This document shows positions 1 to 5,050 of a DNA stretch of 7,371 nucleotides, one piece after another. The stretch covers positions 1 to 7,371 of the forward strand of contig JAGVFD010000229.1 in NCBI GenBank assembly GCA_020057805.1. Direction: 5' to 3'. The notes below the pieces were generated by a model. The model ran no database searches, had not been told where the DNA came from, and was given only the letters and a program-made list of their open reading frames with translations. Position 1 is the first letter of the stretch; every line of letters begins with the position of its first letter. Source of the DNA: Sideroxydans sp. (GTDB taxonomy: Bacteria > Pseudomonadota > Gammaproteobacteria > Burkholderiales > Gallionellaceae). A program made the position numbers and the translations under genes.

Positions 1-248
1 AGCCAGCCTTGCTGCGCCAACGCCTCCAAATCAATCATCAGCAGATTACCTGCGAAGGCCGAACTACTCATATAAGGAGAATTACCTGGCCCCACCTCAC
101 CCAAGGGAAGCAGCTGCCAATAAGTTTGCCCTGCACTCACCAACCAATCGACAAATTGGTAAGCGTTTGAACCGAAATCACCGGAACCATATTGACTGGG
201 GAGAGAGGTGGGATGCAGCAAGATGCCGCTTGAGCGAGTAGATAACAT
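1..248 (-). CDS. malQ: 4-alpha-glucanotransferase (amylomaltase), N-terminal part, runs off left edge
   Basis: This is the first 82 codons of a GH77 amylomaltase, the cytoplasmic enzyme that transfers alpha-1,4-glucan segments between maltodextrins in maltose and glycogen metabolism. The visible protein begins MLSTRSSGILLHPTSLPSQY and then carries the family's N-terminal signature: GSGDFG at about residues 21-26, AYQFVDWL at 29-36, WQLLPLG at 44-50 and GNSPYMSSSAFAGN at about 55-68. These residues line the start of the TIM barrel in known MalQ proteins. The catalytic acids lie outside the window. The ATG at 246-248 is preferred: an in-frame TAA lies seven codons upstream (267-269), the only other candidate is a TTG four codons upstream, and the RSSGILLHPTS start fits the family. 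No clear Shine-Dalgarno sequence precedes it. It is divergent from purT, and an intrinsic terminator sits 40 bases upstream in the same direction. Identity is confident; the C-terminal part is unseen. Confidence 0.93.
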   Translation of the reverse strand, partial: MLSTRSSGILLHPTSLPSQYGSGDFGSNAYQFVDWLVSAGQTYWQLLPLGEVGPGNSPYMSSSAFAGNLLMIDLEALAQQGW

Positions 249-282
249 GGTGCGCGACAATAATGATTAACAATGAAGAAAC

Positions 283-308
283 AAAAAGTGGGCGCATTGT
301 GCGCCCAC
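283..308 (-). terminator. Intrinsic terminator in the malQ upstream region
   Basis: Positions 288-296 (GTGGGCGCA) and 300-308 form a perfect 9-bp GC-rich stem with a 3-base loop. Read on the minus strand, the stem is followed at once by five T's (287-283) and then GTTTC, the form of a Rho-independent terminator. On the plus strand there is no T tract, so it acts leftward only. No recognisable minus-strand gene ends here, since purT to the right is on the plus strand. It therefore either ends a short minus-strand RNA or acts as an attenuator in the malQ leader. Confidence 0.75.
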
Positions 309-333
309 ATCAGAAAAAAATCACGTGCCGCTT

Positions 334-363
334 AAATTACAACAAATATTTCTGTAGTAATTT
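334..363. promoter_or_regulatory. AT-rich inverted repeat in the malQ/purT divergent region
   Basis: AAATTAC (334-340) and GTAATTT (357-363) are perfect inverted arms separated by 16 bases, and the spacer contains the palindrome AAATATTT (344-351). The arm centres are about one and a half helical turns apart or slightly more, which a dimeric regulator could span. The rest of 249-454 shows no strong sigma-70 pair and no canonical PurR box for purT. A role as operator is inference; AT-rich arms of 7 bp can occur by chance. Confidence 0.25.
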
Positions 364-454
364 TGCTCAACCCGAACCTAATCATTACTTACGCACTTGT
401 CCTTAACGACGCAAGCAAGCTAACATCTTACGCCCTAACTTCACTACAAAAACC

Positions 455-1672
455 ATGTCGCCCCGCCTCCCCTTCCGCATTGGTACACCATTAAGCCCCT
501 CCGCCACCAAAGTGATGTTTTTAGGTGCGGGAGAACTAGGTAAAGAAGTCATCATTGCTCTGCAACGCTTGGGGGTAGAAGTTATCGCGGTGGATCGTTA
601 TGCCAATGCGCCTGGGATGCAGGTGGCACATCGCTCGCATGTCATTAACATGACCGACCCTGTTGCCTTACGCGCGGTAATTGAAGCCGAGCGTCCACAT
701 TTAGTCGTACCCGAAATTGAAGCGATTGCCACATCGGTATTGCTCGACATCGAAAAAGAACAGATTGCCGAAGTCATCCCCACCGCACGTGCGGCACAAC
801 TCACCATGAATCGTGAAGGCATTCGTCGCCTCGCAGCGGAAGAACTCGGCTTACCCACATCCGCCTTCAAATTCGCCAGTTCGCTGGCAGAGTTGCAAGT
901 CGCCATTGATGACAGCATCGGCTTTCCGTGCATTGTCAAACCCGTGATGTCTTCTTCTGGCAAAGGACAATCCTTATTGCGCACACAAGGTGATGTGCAA
1001 ACCGCATGGGATTACGCCTTGCAGTCTGGGCGGGTGAAAGAAGCGCGCGTTATTGTGGAAGGCTTTGTGGATTTCGAATACGAAATTACCCAATTGACCG
1101 TGCGTGCCATCGATGCGTCAGGTAACGTCGAAACTTATTTCTGCGAACCTATCGGTCACGTACAAGTATCAGGTGACTATGTGGAATCTTGGCAACCACA
1201 AACCATGTCACCCCTGGCGCTGCATCGCGCGCGCGACATTGCGCAGCGCGTAACGACAGCGCTCGGCGGGCGCGGTATTTTCGGCGTGGAATTATTCGTC
1301 AAAGGTGACGATGTGTGGTTTTCGGAAGTCAGTCCACGTCCGCATGACACAGGATTGGTGACGCTTGCCACTCAACGCTTATCTGAATTTGAATTACACG
1401 CACGCGCCATCCTCGGCTTACCTGTGGATTGCACCCTGCTTCGCGCGGGCGCTTCAGCGGTTATCTATGGCGCAATGGAGGCGCAGGGGATTGCCTTTGA
1501 AGGCGTAGAAAAAGCACTCGCAGTAGCCGAAACCGATATTCGCTTGTTCGGCAAACCAGAAAGTTTCATTAAACGCCGCATGGGCGTTGCTGTAAGCACG
1601 GCAGATAATACAGATAACGCTCGCCGTCGCGCCAAACAAGCCGCCTCATTGGTGCGTCCGGTTAACCTTTAA
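455..1672 (+). CDS. purT: Formate-dependent phosphoribosylglycinamide formyltransferase (GAR transformylase 2)
   Basis: PurT is a cytoplasmic ATP-grasp enzyme that formylates glycinamide ribonucleotide using formate and ATP, the third step of de novo purine synthesis, as an alternative to folate-dependent PurN. The 405-residue protein matches the family along its whole length. The GAR-binding N-terminal domain has GAGELGKEV at 24-32 (E27-L28 correspond to E. coli E22-L23), [20 protein letters not shown] at 47-66 and PEIEAIAT at 86-93. The ATP-grasp part has [20 protein letters not shown] at 116-135, the glycine-rich [11 protein letters not shown] at 162-172, and the Mg ligands E279 (FGVELFV) and E291 in [11 protein letters not shown]. 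The length is slightly above the 392 of E. coli, mainly from a few extra N-terminal residues and small insertions. The ATG at 455 has no Shine-Dalgarno sequence, but the next in-frame Met (M21) would cut into the first beta strand, so 455 is kept. It is transcribed away from malQ and toward the convergent OmpV-family gene. No purine-operon partners are adjacent. Confidence 0.97.
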   Translation: MSPRLPFRIGTPLSPSATKVMFLGAGELGKEVIIALQRLGVEVIAVDRYANAPGMQVAHRSHVINMTDPVALRAVIEAERPHLVVPEIEAIATSVLLDIEKEQIAEVIPTARAAQLTMNREGIRRLAAEELGLPTSAFKFASSLAELQVAIDDSIGFPCIVKPVMSSSGKGQSLLRTQGDVQTAWDYALQSGRVKEARVIVEGFVDFEYEITQLTVRAIDASGNVETYFCEPIGHVQVSGDYVESWQPQTMSPLALHRARDIAQRVTTALGGRGIFGVELFVKGDDVWFSEVSPRPHDTGLVTLATQRLSEFELHARAILGLPVDCTLLRAGASAVIYGAMEAQGIAFEGVEKALAVAETDIRLFGKPESFIKRRMGVAVSTADNTDNARRRAKQAASLVRPVNL

Positions 1673-1776
1673 GGTTTTAGCTCACTGGACGTGATGAAGA
1701 AAAGTCACCCCCCATTATCTATCTGAAATATGGCATGTATTTGATATGTAAGGAGTAATTTTTTGTGCGTAAGTGT

Positions 1777-1829
1777 GTGGCTATTGCCACTTTAGTGGCT
1801 TTACAGCCACGGCTTACCCCTTGCGGGTA
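1777..1829. repeat. Cluster of three small hairpins, possible dispersed repeat or folded RNA element
   Basis: The 197-base convergent gap between purT and the OmpV-family gene holds three hairpins in a row. They are GTGGC-tatt-GCCAC (1777-1790), GTGGCT-ttac-AGCCAC (1795-1810) and TACCC-cttgc-GGGTA (1815-1829). The first two share the repeated GTGGCT motif and can refold into one longer nested hairpin: 1777-1782 pairs with 1805-1810, and 1786-1790 pairs with 1795-1799. There is no adjacent T tract in the right place on either strand, so this is not a classical intrinsic terminator, although it could slow or protect the ends of both convergent transcripts. Such a compact hairpin array between convergent genes resembles REP-like intergenic repeats. 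A second copy is not present in this window, so the repeat status is inference. Confidence 0.4.
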
Positions 1830-1869
1830 CGCTGTATTGCGACGAAATTGGGATTGTTAGAGGTGCCCT

Positions 1870-2637
1870 TCACTTAAACCGATAACTCAACGCCACATAC
1901 GCGGTGTCCATAAATTGTTTATTCACAATTGGGCTGGTGCTGATGGCGCTGCCCAATTTTTTATGGCGCGCGTAGGCGTTGAGGTGGAAGTCATCCGTCA
2001 ATTTGATGTCCGCAATGAGTGCGATGTAGGTATTCAATGAGCCCGTAGGTTGATAGTGAGCGAATGAACTGATCGTCGCTTCTTGGGCGCTCACGCCGTA
2101 GTAGTAACCCACATAATTTTGCGACAGATATTCCCCCCCAACGAGGGGATACAGCGTGACAGAATTCAAATCAATTTTGCCTGCATAGCTGAACTCAAAG
2201 CGATTGCCTTGTGATGCGCCCACATCGTGAAATAGGTTGAGGTGAAAGCCACCAATGGGGGTGATTTGCAAAGTGCCAATGCCCAGCGGCAAAGAGGATT
2301 TTCGTGTGTTCAAACCTTGCAGATTGGGCGTGTTAGTGGCGATGCCATCAAAGCTGATACGACCGATTAATTCAAGGTGACCATAGCCCATCTCTAACGT
2401 TTTAATTCCTGGTGTGTCGATGCGTACAAACGCGCGCTGGTATTGCAGATTGGTATAGGGCAAATAAGTGGGCGCATCTTGGCTGCCTCGCACGATGGAT
2501 CCGGTGTAATAGCCACCCATACCTAGATCACCTTGCAAGGTATCTGGAAAGTCATCCGCGCTCACCTGCCCTGCGCTGACTAGGCAAGCGAATACCCAGC
2601 CGATGCATTTCACACTATTTCGTTTTGCACTTTCCAT
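1870..2637 (-). CDS. MipA/OmpV-family outer-membrane beta-barrel protein
   Basis: This 255-residue protein belongs to the MipA/OmpV family of outer-membrane barrels (MltA-interacting protein in E. coli, OmpV in Vibrio). A Sec signal peptide is visible: basic start with K5, R6 and K10, hydrophobic stretch about 12-23, likely cleavage after V-S-A27 before DDFPD. The mature part alternates polar and hydrophobic residues as in a barrel. It shows family hallmarks: YLPYTNLQYQRAFVR near 58-72, YYYGVSAQEA at 178-187, and SPIV at 235-238, followed by the last strand AYVALSYRF. The molecular role is unsettled: scaffold between lytic transglycosylase and PBP1B in E. coli, adhesion or osmotic response elsewhere. 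The ATG start has GGAG eight bases upstream (2646-2649). The barrel-ending phenylalanine (F254) is followed by one extra lysine, unlike the usual terminal aromatic residue. It lies alone, with a terminator and palindrome upstream, convergent with purT. Confidence 0.85.
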   Translation of the reverse strand: MESAKRNSVKCIGWVFACLVSAGQVSADDFPDTLQGDLGMGGYYTGSIVRGSQDAPTYLPYTNLQYQRAFVRIDTPGIKTLEMGYGHLELIGRISFDGIATNTPNLQGLNTRKSSLPLGIGTLQITPIGGFHLNLFHDVGASQGNRFEFSYAGKIDLNSVTLYPLVGGEYLSQNYVGYYYGVSAQEATISSFAHYQPTGSLNTYIALIADIKLTDDFHLNAYARHKKLGSAISTSPIVNKQFMDTAYVALSYRFK

Positions 2638-2645
2638 AGTTCAAT

Positions 2646-2649
2646 CTCC
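2646..2649 (-). promoter_or_regulatory. Ribosome binding site of the MipA/OmpV-family gene
   Basis: GGAG on the minus strand lies eight bases before the ATG at 2635-2637. It supports this start, which also gives a complete signal peptide. Confidence 0.7.
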
Positions 2650-2690
2650 ACATTTTTATTGCCGTAACATCACTTAACTCTAGCTCGCAA

Positions 2691-2696
2691 ATTATC
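2691..2696 (-). promoter_or_regulatory. Possible -10 element for the MipA/OmpV-family gene
   Basis: GATAAT on the minus strand matches five of six bases of the sigma-70 -10 consensus and lies about 55 bases before the start codon. No good -35 hexamer is found at the usual distance; that position is occupied by the palindrome at 2705-2724, which would suit a promoter needing an activator or blocked by a repressor. This is a weak call based on one hexamer. Confidence 0.3.
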
Positions 2697-2704
2697 ACGT
2701 CAGC

Positions 2705-2724
2705 TGCGATTTCGCGAAATGGCA
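2705..2724. promoter_or_regulatory. Operator-like 20-base palindrome upstream of the MipA/OmpV-family gene
   Basis: The core ATTTCGCGAAAT (2709-2720) is a perfect 12-base palindrome. After one mismatched pair (2708/2721) the symmetry continues with TGC and GCA, so 18 of 20 bases are symmetric. It lies between the ccm terminator and the OmpV-family start, just upstream of a possible -10. The size and placement fit a binding site for a dimeric regulator, but the regulator cannot be named from the sequence. Confidence 0.45.
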
Positions 2725-2755
2725 ATTTAATCAGAACGGATTTAGCGCTACCCAT

Positions 2756-2790
2756 AAAAAAACCGCACTGCAAAACAGTGCGGTTTTTTT
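2756..2790 (-). terminator. Intrinsic terminator of the ccm operon
   Basis: CCGCACTG (2763-2770) pairs perfectly with CAGTGCGG (2776-2783) across a CAAAA loop. Seven A's (2756-2762) before it and seven T's (2784-2790) after it extend the stem and give a T tract in either reading direction. It starts 15 bases past the ccmI stop codon and ends the minus-strand ccm transcript, separating it from the OmpV-family gene. The structure is symmetric, so it could also stop plus-strand transcripts, though no plus-strand gene ends here. Confidence 0.92.
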
Positions 2791-2805
2791 AGTCCTGCGG
2801 GCGAA

Positions 2806-4065
2806 TCAATTAACGACTTGATCTAACTTCACGTTCACGCCTTTAGTACCCGGACGCAAAGGTTGACTCATGCCTTGAATATCGCCCGCTTCTGGCATGG
2901 CCATGCCAGATTTGGAGATGCGTGACACCACGATGACTTTGTCAAACGCCGACAATTTCATTTGCGGCTGCATGGCCATGCTGTCATCTAACTCAAAGGT
3001 GAGTGGCAAGTCGCGCACTTGTTTGCGCAAAATAGCGAGTGGCATTTTGGGGCCTTCTGCGGCACGGGCTAATACGAATACCGTGTCATCTGGGCTGACT
3101 TTGCCTTTTAACGCAGGGCTCAAAGTGACGGTGCCGGTAATGCGCTCGGTGCCACCCATTGCTGCACTCGGCGCAGGGTTGTTGATTTCCTCCAACGCCA
3201 TAGGTGCTTTGCCGCCTTTAATGTGTGACATCAGTTGGCGCGCTTCGGCGAGGCCGCTGTCAATCATTTTGCCGTCTTCGCTATCAGCAGGCAACAAGCT
3301 ACGCAAGCGTTCCCAATGTTTAATCGCTGCCGCAAAATCACCACGCTCCATGCCCGCCGACCCAGCCAAGGCCAAACCTTTCATGCTGTCTGGGTCCAGT
3401 GCTAGCGCTTTGTTAATTAGCTCGGTGGGTTTGCCTTTCAGCGTTTGGCCTTGTGCCATCGCTTGCGCATCGGCGTAATCTGCCCACACCCACGCTTCAT
3501 CGGGCACCAGCTTGGTGAGTTTTTCAAACATTTGAACAGATTCGCTGTAGCGATTGGCATCCATATAGGCGCGCGCCAACATCACCAGTGATTCACCATC
3601 TTCAGGATTGGCATCTACTTTTTCTTCTAACGTAGCAATGCCCGCTTCACCGTGTGGTGCACCGATGTCACTCGTGCCGCCATGCGCTACGCGATCCGAG
3701 AAAGCATTCATATTGCCCACTTGGGTATAGACCCCCAGCGCCATAATGGGCAACAGGATAGACAGCACGATGGCTAAACGTTTGTAGGGATTGCTCGGCG
3801 ATGGCGTTACGACGCTGCTAGCGCCACTCACTTCTTCCAGCACACGGCTTTGCAATTCGCGTTTGCCCTGCTCATGCAGTTCTGGCGTAAGCAAACCATT
3901 TTGCAAATCGACATCCATCTCGTTGATTTGGTCGCGTAAAATTTCCAAATTAGCGGCATCGCGAGCGACGTCATTATTTTTGGCTGTGCCACGCCACAAG
4001 GGCACAGCCAAAAACAGAATGGCGATGACAATCAACGCCGCACAAATAATCCAAAATAAGGTCAT
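2806..4065 (-). CDS. ccmI: Cytochrome c maturation protein CcmI (apocytochrome c chaperone)
   Basis: CcmI is the inner-membrane, periplasm-facing chaperone that binds the C-terminal end of apocytochrome c and presents it to the CcmF/CcmH heme ligation complex. The 419-residue protein has the family layout. The first membrane helix is at about 4-22, ending PLWRG. A cytoplasmic loop with a coiled-coil-like heptad region follows (about 35-80, including EILRDQINEMDVDLQNGLL). The second helix is at about 97-116. A periplasmic TPR region runs over roughly 145-280, with units such as GESLVMLARAYMDANRYSESVQMFEKL and WVWADYADA shortened here to key positions L, A, Y and A. The last 110 residues, from ITGTVTLSP, form the C-terminal domain seen in gammaproteobacterial CcmI. 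In E. coli this gene is fused to ccmH; here it is separate, as in Pseudomonas. It overlaps ccmH by ATGA, with only a weak GAAG-like ribosome site, so coupling is likely. It is the last gene before the terminator. Confidence 0.93.
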   Translation of the reverse strand: MTLFWIICAALIVIAILFLAVPLWRGTAKNNDVARDAANLEILRDQINEMDVDLQNGLLTPELHEQGKRELQSRVLEEVSGASSVVTPSPSNPYKRLAIVLSILLPIMALGVYTQVGNMNAFSDRVAHGGTSDIGAPHGEAGIATLEEKVDANPEDGESLVMLARAYMDANRYSESVQMFEKLTKLVPDEAWVWADYADAQAMAQGQTLKGKPTELINKALALDPDSMKGLALAGSAGMERGDFAAAIKHWERLRSLLPADSEDGKMIDSGLAEARQLMSHIKGGKAPMALEEINNPAPSAAMGGTERITGTVTLSPALKGKVSPDDTVFVLARAAEGPKMPLAILRKQVRDLPLTFELDDSMAMQPQMKLSAFDKVIVVSRISKSGMAMPEAGDIQGMSQPLRPGTKGVNVKLDQVVN

Positions 4066-4526
4066 GTGTTGTCTTCTTTTTTATTGAGTAAGGTGGCGGC
4101 GCGTTGCTCGGCTTCCATGGTTAAGCTGGCTTCGGGAACGGCTGCGCGACGTTGGCGTAATTGATACAACAAAAATGCGATGCCCAGCACCAACAAAATA
4201 AACGGCGCAAACCACAGGGGCACGGTTTCACTATCCATCGGCGGATCAAACAAAACCGATTTGCCAAAGCGCTCGACCAAGATGTCCATAATCTCTTGAT
4301 CCGTAGCACCTGCTTGCATTTTTTCACGCATGATTTGGCGCACGTCATTCGACCAATCTGAACGTGAGCTGGCCACGTTTTCACTTTGACAAACGAGGCA
4401 ACGCACTTTCTCGGCCAAGTTAATCATGCGACGTTCCATCACGGGATCATCGGCCAAATCTTTCGCCTCACCCGCCATCGCGAAGGTGGGCATGAACATC
4501 AGCAATGCGATTAAATAATTTTTCAT
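4062..4526 (-). CDS. ccmH: Cytochrome c maturation protein CcmH (thiol-disulfide reductant of apocytochrome c)
   Basis: CcmH is a membrane-anchored periplasmic protein that keeps or makes the CXXCH cysteines of apocytochrome c reduced and works with CcmF in heme attachment. The 154-residue protein has a signal peptide (hydrophobic about 4-15, likely cleavage after A-M-A18). It then has the diagnostic redox motif VRCLVCQ with C43 and C46, followed by ENVASSRSD. The three-helix domain ends with LVERFGKSVLFDPP (83-96), and a C-terminal membrane helix lies at about 103-121 (VPLWFAPFILLVLGIAFLLY) with a basic RQRR stop. The short cytoplasmic tail is normal for the unfused form. A GGAG site lies about 11 bases before the ATG, inside dsbE. 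The start overlaps the dsbE stop by ATGA, and its own stop overlaps the ccmI start in the same way. Confidence 0.95.
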   Translation of the reverse strand: MKNYLIALLMFMPTFAMAGEAKDLADDPVMERRMINLAEKVRCLVCQSENVASSRSDWSNDVRQIMREKMQAGATDQEIMDILVERFGKSVLFDPPMDSETVPLWFAPFILLVLGIAFLLYQLRQRRAAVPEASLTMEAEQRAATLLNKKEDNT

Positions 4527-5050
4527 TTTTTGTTCAGCTCCGCAACTAGGGGCAAGATACGTTCACGTAGATTCATCGGTGTCACTGCGCCGATAATTTT
4601 GTCGCGAATGACGCCTTGTTTATCAATCACGTAAGTTTCTGGCACACCATACACGCCATAGTCAAAACCTACTTTGCCATCCGCATCAAAAATAGTCAGC
4701 GTGTAAGGGTCGCCTGATTTACGCAACACCGCTTCGCCATCTTCACGCTTGTCTTTGTAATTCAGCCCGAGTACGGGAACGATGTTTTGACTGGCCAAAT
4801 CCATCAACACAGGATGCTCGTCTTTACATGCACCGCACCATGAAGCCCATACATTCAGCAGCCACACTTGGCCTTTCATGTCCTGCGTGGAGAATTGTTT
4901 ATTGGCGTCATGCAGCAAGGGCAAGTTAAACGCAGGTGCAGGTTTATTAATCAGCGGCGAAGGCACTTCGCGTGGATCAAGACTTAAGCCTACGTACAAA
5001 AATCCCGCCAGCACCAAGAACACAATAAAGGGAATGAGGGCGCGCTTCAT
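4523..5050 (-). CDS. dsbE: Thiol:disulfide interchange protein DsbE (CcmG), periplasmic thioredoxin
   Basis: This is the membrane-anchored thioredoxin-like protein that passes electrons from DsbD/CcdA to CcmH or apocytochrome c during cytochrome c maturation. The 175-residue protein has an N-terminal signal anchor (about 4-22) and then the CcmG lead-in SPLINKPAPAFNLPLL (31-46). The thioredoxin fold carries the active site NVWASWCGACKDEHP, with the redox pair C72 and C75 and the acidic E78 typical of CcmG. GLNYKDKREDGEAVL (95-109) is the family-specific insert region, and GVYGVPET (132-139) contains the cis-proline P137. The CGAC dipeptide differs from the CPTC of E. coli but is common among relatives. 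The start is supported by AAGGAG (5059-5064) eight bases upstream. It overlaps ccmF and ccmH by four bases at each end. Confidence 0.96.
   Translation of the reverse strand: MKRALIPFIVFLVLAGFLYVGLSLDPREVPSPLINKPAPAFNLPLLHDANKQFSTQDMKGQVWLLNVWASWCGACKDEHPVLMDLASQNIVPVLGLNYKDKREDGEAVLRKSGDPYTLTIFDADGKVGFDYGVYGVPETYVIDKQGVIRDKIIGAVTPMNLRERILPLVAELNKK

Noticed and set aside
370..420. PurR-type operator upstream of purT
   Set aside because: The segments ACGCACTTG and ACGCAAGC share only the first bases with the ACGCAAACG half site and are not arranged as a palindrome.
598..984. A 128-codon open frame on the minus strand
   Set aside because: It is antisense to the best conserved part of purT, and its composition (Ser, Ala, Met rich) is typical of a shadow frame.
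1680..1720. Possible purT terminator right after its stop codon
   Set aside because: Only a 4-bp GTGA/TCAC pairing is present, without a GC-rich stem or T tract.
2646..2700. Lipoprotein signal in the MipA/OmpV-family protein (VFAC at residues 15-18)
   Set aside because: Phe at the -2 position is unusual for a lipobox, and a good signal peptidase I site (VSA before DDF) follows, fitting a barrel protein.
2763..2783. Resemblance to Pasteurellaceae DNA uptake sequence (AAGTGCGGT) in the ccm terminator
   Set aside because: The stem reads CAGTGCGGT / ACCGCACTG, which differs at one base of the nine-base core. No exact copy was noticed elsewhere in the window, so it is explained as a terminator stem.
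2897..3478. A 193-codon open frame on the plus strand
   Set aside because: It lies wholly antisense to ccmI, has no recognisable domain, and the ccmI frame matches its family throughout.
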